Source of the DNA: Hymenobacter metallicola
GTDB lineage: Bacteria > Bacteroidota > Bacteroidia > Cytophagales > Hymenobacteraceae
DNA length: 64,000 nucleotides
Direction: 5' to 3'
Assembly (NCBI RefSeq): GCF_004745645.1
Contig: NZ_SRMB01000001.1
Location: forward strand, 1,612,001-1,676,000
A program made the position numbers and the translations under genes. The first letter of the stretch is position 1. Every line of letters begins with the position of its first letter. The notes beneath the pieces are model-generated. The model was not told where the DNA came from, made no database searches, and saw only the letters and a list, made by a program, of their open reading frames with translations. Below are positions 62,112 through 64,000 of the stretch, one piece after another.

Positions 62112-63086
62112 ATGAAAAAATTACTGCTTGCTTCCCTCCTAGCCTTCGGTGGCCTGCTGCCCGCCTGCCAGTTCGACCCCGGCGTGGTTATCTGCGACGA
62201 CGGCAGCACGGGCCCCACGCCCACCGCCCCGGCCAACCTGCAGCAGCTCTACTCCCAGCTGGGCGCGCCCGTGCAGACCTTTACCTACGACCCGAGCCGC
62301 GCCAATACCTTCACCGGGGCAAAAGGCACTGTTATTTCGATTCCGGCCAACGCTTTTGTGAAGAACGGACGGGTGGTGAGCGGACCCGTTCAGCTCTCGT
62401 TCCGCGAGATTTTCAAACGAGCCGACATGGTGCTCAGCAGCATGCCCACCGTTTCGGGCGGACGGCTGCTCGAATCGGCGGGGGAAGTGTACCTGCGCGC
62501 CGACCAGGATTCGTCGATTACCCTGGCAACGGGCGCCACCATCCGGCTGCAGACCCAAACCCCGCCCAACGTTGCCTCGCCCGACTCGATGCGCTTGTTT
62601 GTGGGCGGCGGGGGTGGCGGCAGCGGGGCTCCGGCCTGCTTCGACTGGACCCTGAACAACCCGAGCTCGGGCGCTACCATTGCGCCTACCCCAACCGGCA
62701 ACGTCATTACGGTCAGCAGCTTGCTCTACAACAGTGGCATTGGCTGGCTGAACTGCGACAAGTTTTATAGCAGCCCCAATCCGCGGACGGCCATTACGGT
62801 GAAAGTAACCGGCGGCGACATTGACCCGATCAAGAATACGATGGTATTTGCCGTGTTCCGCACCTTCAATGGCTCTTTGCGCATCTGTAGTTTCAAGGCC
62901 CCCGATACGTTCGAGGCCCCGGGCGTGCCGGAAGGATTGGCCGTCAGCGTTGTGGTTATCCGCACGCTCAATGGCAAGCTGTACTACGGCCGCCAAGATG
63001 GCACCATACAGGCCGGAGTGCCGTTTGCCCCCGTTCTGAAGGAAACCACTTCCGCCGCCATGGTTGATGACCTCAACCAGCTGTAA
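62112..63086 (+). CDS. Lipoprotein in the ECF sigma/anti-sigma operon
   Basis: 324 residues with a lipoprotein signal (FGGLLPAC, Cys19). The mature protein is beta-rich with no recognised catalytic motif. Near the N-terminus TFTGAKGTVISIPANAFVKN then GPVQLSFREIFKRADMVLSS resembles a motif seen in other Bacteroidota envelope lipoproteins (a carboxypeptidase-regulatory-like or IgG-like fold is possible). A Gly-rich GGGGGG turn lies near residue 170. It starts 38 bases after the anti-sigma/barrel gene and ends at a strong terminator, so it is probably the third gene of that operon and could be the sensor partner or the target; function not established. Confidence 0.7.
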   Translation: MKKLLLASLLAFGGLLPACQFDPGVVICDDGSTGPTPTAPANLQQLYSQLGAPVQTFTYDPSRANTFTGAKGTVISIPANAFVKNGRVVSGPVQLSFREIFKRADMVLSSMPTVSGGRLLESAGEVYLRADQDSSITLATGATIRLQTQTPPNVASPDSMRLFVGGGGGGSGAPACFDWTLNNPSSGATIAPTPTGNVITVSSLLYNSGIGWLNCDKFYSSPNPRTAITVKVTGGDIDPIKNTMVFAVFRTFNGSLRICSFKAPDTFEAPGVPEGLAVSVVVIRTLNGKLYYGRQDGTIQAGVPFAPVLKETTSAAMVDDLNQL

Positions 63087-63142
63087 AAACCGCTTTTATT
63101 CTTACCGAGTTAATTCGCTTATTCTCGTCACGCTTTATGAAG

Positions 63143-63173
63143 CAAAAACGGCAGCTGGTGGCTGCCGTTTTTG
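63143..63173. terminator. Bidirectional rho-independent terminator
   Basis: CAAAAACGGCAGC (63143-63155) pairs perfectly with GCTGCCGTTTTTG (63161-63173) across a 5-base loop, with T-rich sequence on both strands. It terminates the ECF operon on the plus strand and hutI (stop 63184) on the minus strand. Confidence 0.92.
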
Positions 63174-63183
63174 TTTTCATGGG

Positions 63184-64000
63184 TTAGTCTTGTAGGCAGC
63201 CCCCAATAACTACTTGCCGCACCGGGTTTTCGCCCAGCCAGTAGGGTATTTCGGTGTAGTCGCGCACGTCGAGCACCAGAATATCGGCCTGCTTGCCGAC
63301 CTCAATGCTGCCGATTTCAGATTCCAGCCGTAGGGCCCAGGCGGCATTAATGGTTACGCCGGCAATGGCTTCCCGGGGCGTCAAATCCATTTTCAGGCAG
63401 GCCATCGACAGGGCCAGCCAGAGGTTTTTGCTCGGGCAAGAACCGGGGTTGAAGTCGGTGCTGATGGCCACGGGCAGGCCCCGGTCGATAAACTGCCGCC
63501 CGGGCGCGTACTTTTCCTGGCGCAGAAACAGGGGCACCAGGGGCAGCAGCACCGCAATGGTTTGGCCTTCGCCCCCGTTGCCCAGCCGGGCCGCGTCCTC
63601 CAGGCTGAGGTAGTCGCAGTGGTCGACGCTGACGGCCCCGAGGTCGGCGGCCATGGCGCAGCCGCCCATGTCGTGGAGCTGCTCGGCGTGGATTTTCAAC
63701 CAGAACCCCAGGGCCTGCGCCTGCTGCAGGTAGCGCCGCGAATCGGCCACGCTGAAGGCGCCCTGCTCGCAGAAAATGTCTACAAAGGCGGCTTTTCCCT
63801 GCAGTTCGGGCAGCACCTCGCGCACCAGATAGTCGAGGTAGTCGGCGGGGCGCCCCTGAAACTCGGGCGGCACCACGTGGGCACCCAGAAACGTGGGCAC
63901 CACCCGCACGGGCTGCTGCTGGCCGGCCTGCTGAGCCACGTGCACCAGGCGCAGCTCGGTTTCCTTGTCGAGGCCGTAGCCGCTTTTGGCCTCCACCGTC
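63184..64000 (-). CDS. hutI: Imidazolonepropionase, 5' end beyond the window
   Basis: At least 272 codons; the N-terminal third and start are to the right of the window. It is an amidohydrolase of histidine degradation that opens 4-imidazolone-5-propanoate to N-formimino-glutamate. Visible motifs: TVEAKSGYGLDKETELR, FLGAHVVPPEFQGR, the metal/active-site His in WLKIHAEQLHDMGG, VDHCDYLSLED, and AISTDFNPGSCPSKNLWLAL, followed by the C-terminal amidohydrolase tail IGSIEVGKQADILVLDVRDY. The rest of the hut pathway is presumably beyond the edge. Confidence 0.95.
   Translation of the reverse strand, partial: TVEAKSGYGLDKETELRLVHVAQQAGQQQPVRVVPTFLGAHVVPPEFQGRPADYLDYLVREVLPELQGKAAFVDIFCEQGAFSVADSRRYLQQAQALGFWLKIHAEQLHDMGGCAMAADLGAVSVDHCDYLSLEDAARLGNGGEGQTIAVLLPLVPLFLRQEKYAPGRQFIDRGLPVAISTDFNPGSCPSKNLWLALSMACLKMDLTPREAIAGVTINAAWALRLESEIGSIEVGKQADILVLDVRDYTEIPYWLGENPVRQVVIGGCLQD

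Noticed and set aside
1..64000. CRISPR arrays, insertion sequences, prophage or integrase genes
   Set aside because: No array-like spaced repeats, transposase or integrase sequences were found; repeats are limited to palindromic intergenic elements and one 39-bp direct repeat.

Overview
The window looks like chromosomal DNA of a GC-rich member of the Bacteroidota, most likely a Hymenobacter-like cytophagalean. The signs are a SusC/SusD pair, secreted enzymes ending in type IX secretion (T9SS) sorting domains, a TAnnTTTG-type -7 promoter element, few Shine-Dalgarno sites, and an ECF sigma factor followed by an anti-sigma/outer-membrane barrel fusion. The genus is an inference; there is no rRNA in the window.

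Bases 1-29432 are a utilisation locus for pectic arabinan and type I arabinogalactan. On the minus strand a SusC-SusD-GH43-GH43 operon ends at a strong terminator (10219-10260). It is followed by galM-araB-araD-araA-SSS symporter-GH43-GH27 (the last gene runs off the left edge). To the right lies a divergent pair, GH2 beta-galactosidase and GH53 endo-galactanase. Six near-copies of one 16-bp palindrome with a central CG (ACACAAWCGWTTGTGT) precede these transcription units and suggest a single LacI-type regulator, not encoded here. The likely flow is secreted GH43/GH53/GH27 enzymes, uptake by SusCD, GH2 and GH43 trimming, pentose import by the symporter, then AraA-AraB-AraD to xylulose 5-phosphate. 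Most intercistronic gaps carry a hairpin. A GAF protein, a large PAS-rich hybrid histidine kinase and an aldehyde dehydrogenase sit inside the locus between SusC and GH2.

Bases 29795-40428 are a high-affinity potassium system: a sigma-54 (NtrC-type) response regulator, two tiny membrane peptides (the second is KdpF), kdpA, kdpB, kdpC, a BBP2-type outer-membrane barrel, a KdpD truncated to its N-terminal sensor half, and a separate histidine kinase. No OmpR-type KdpE is present. A tRNA-Ser(GGA), an asparaginase and a TatD nuclease follow.

Bases 42714-49948 are a surface-polysaccharide cluster: GT2, polysaccharide deacetylase, GT4 and Wzx-like flippase on the minus strand, divergent from Wzz-like and Wzy/ligase-like genes. 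Bases 50185-58337 hold a SpoIIE phosphatase, an orphan OppC-type permease with a small upstream gene, a cytochrome c, an AT-rich lipoprotein gene bounded by a 39-bp direct repeat derived from the next GT2 gene, a GT2/LPG-synthase-like pair, ruvC and a lipoprotein gene. Bases 58338-58891 are a gene graveyard that includes a DoxX-like pseudogene. PhzF, an ECF sigma/dual-membrane anti-sigma/lipoprotein operon and the 3' part of hutI close the window. No insertion sequence, CRISPR array, phage or rRNA was seen.
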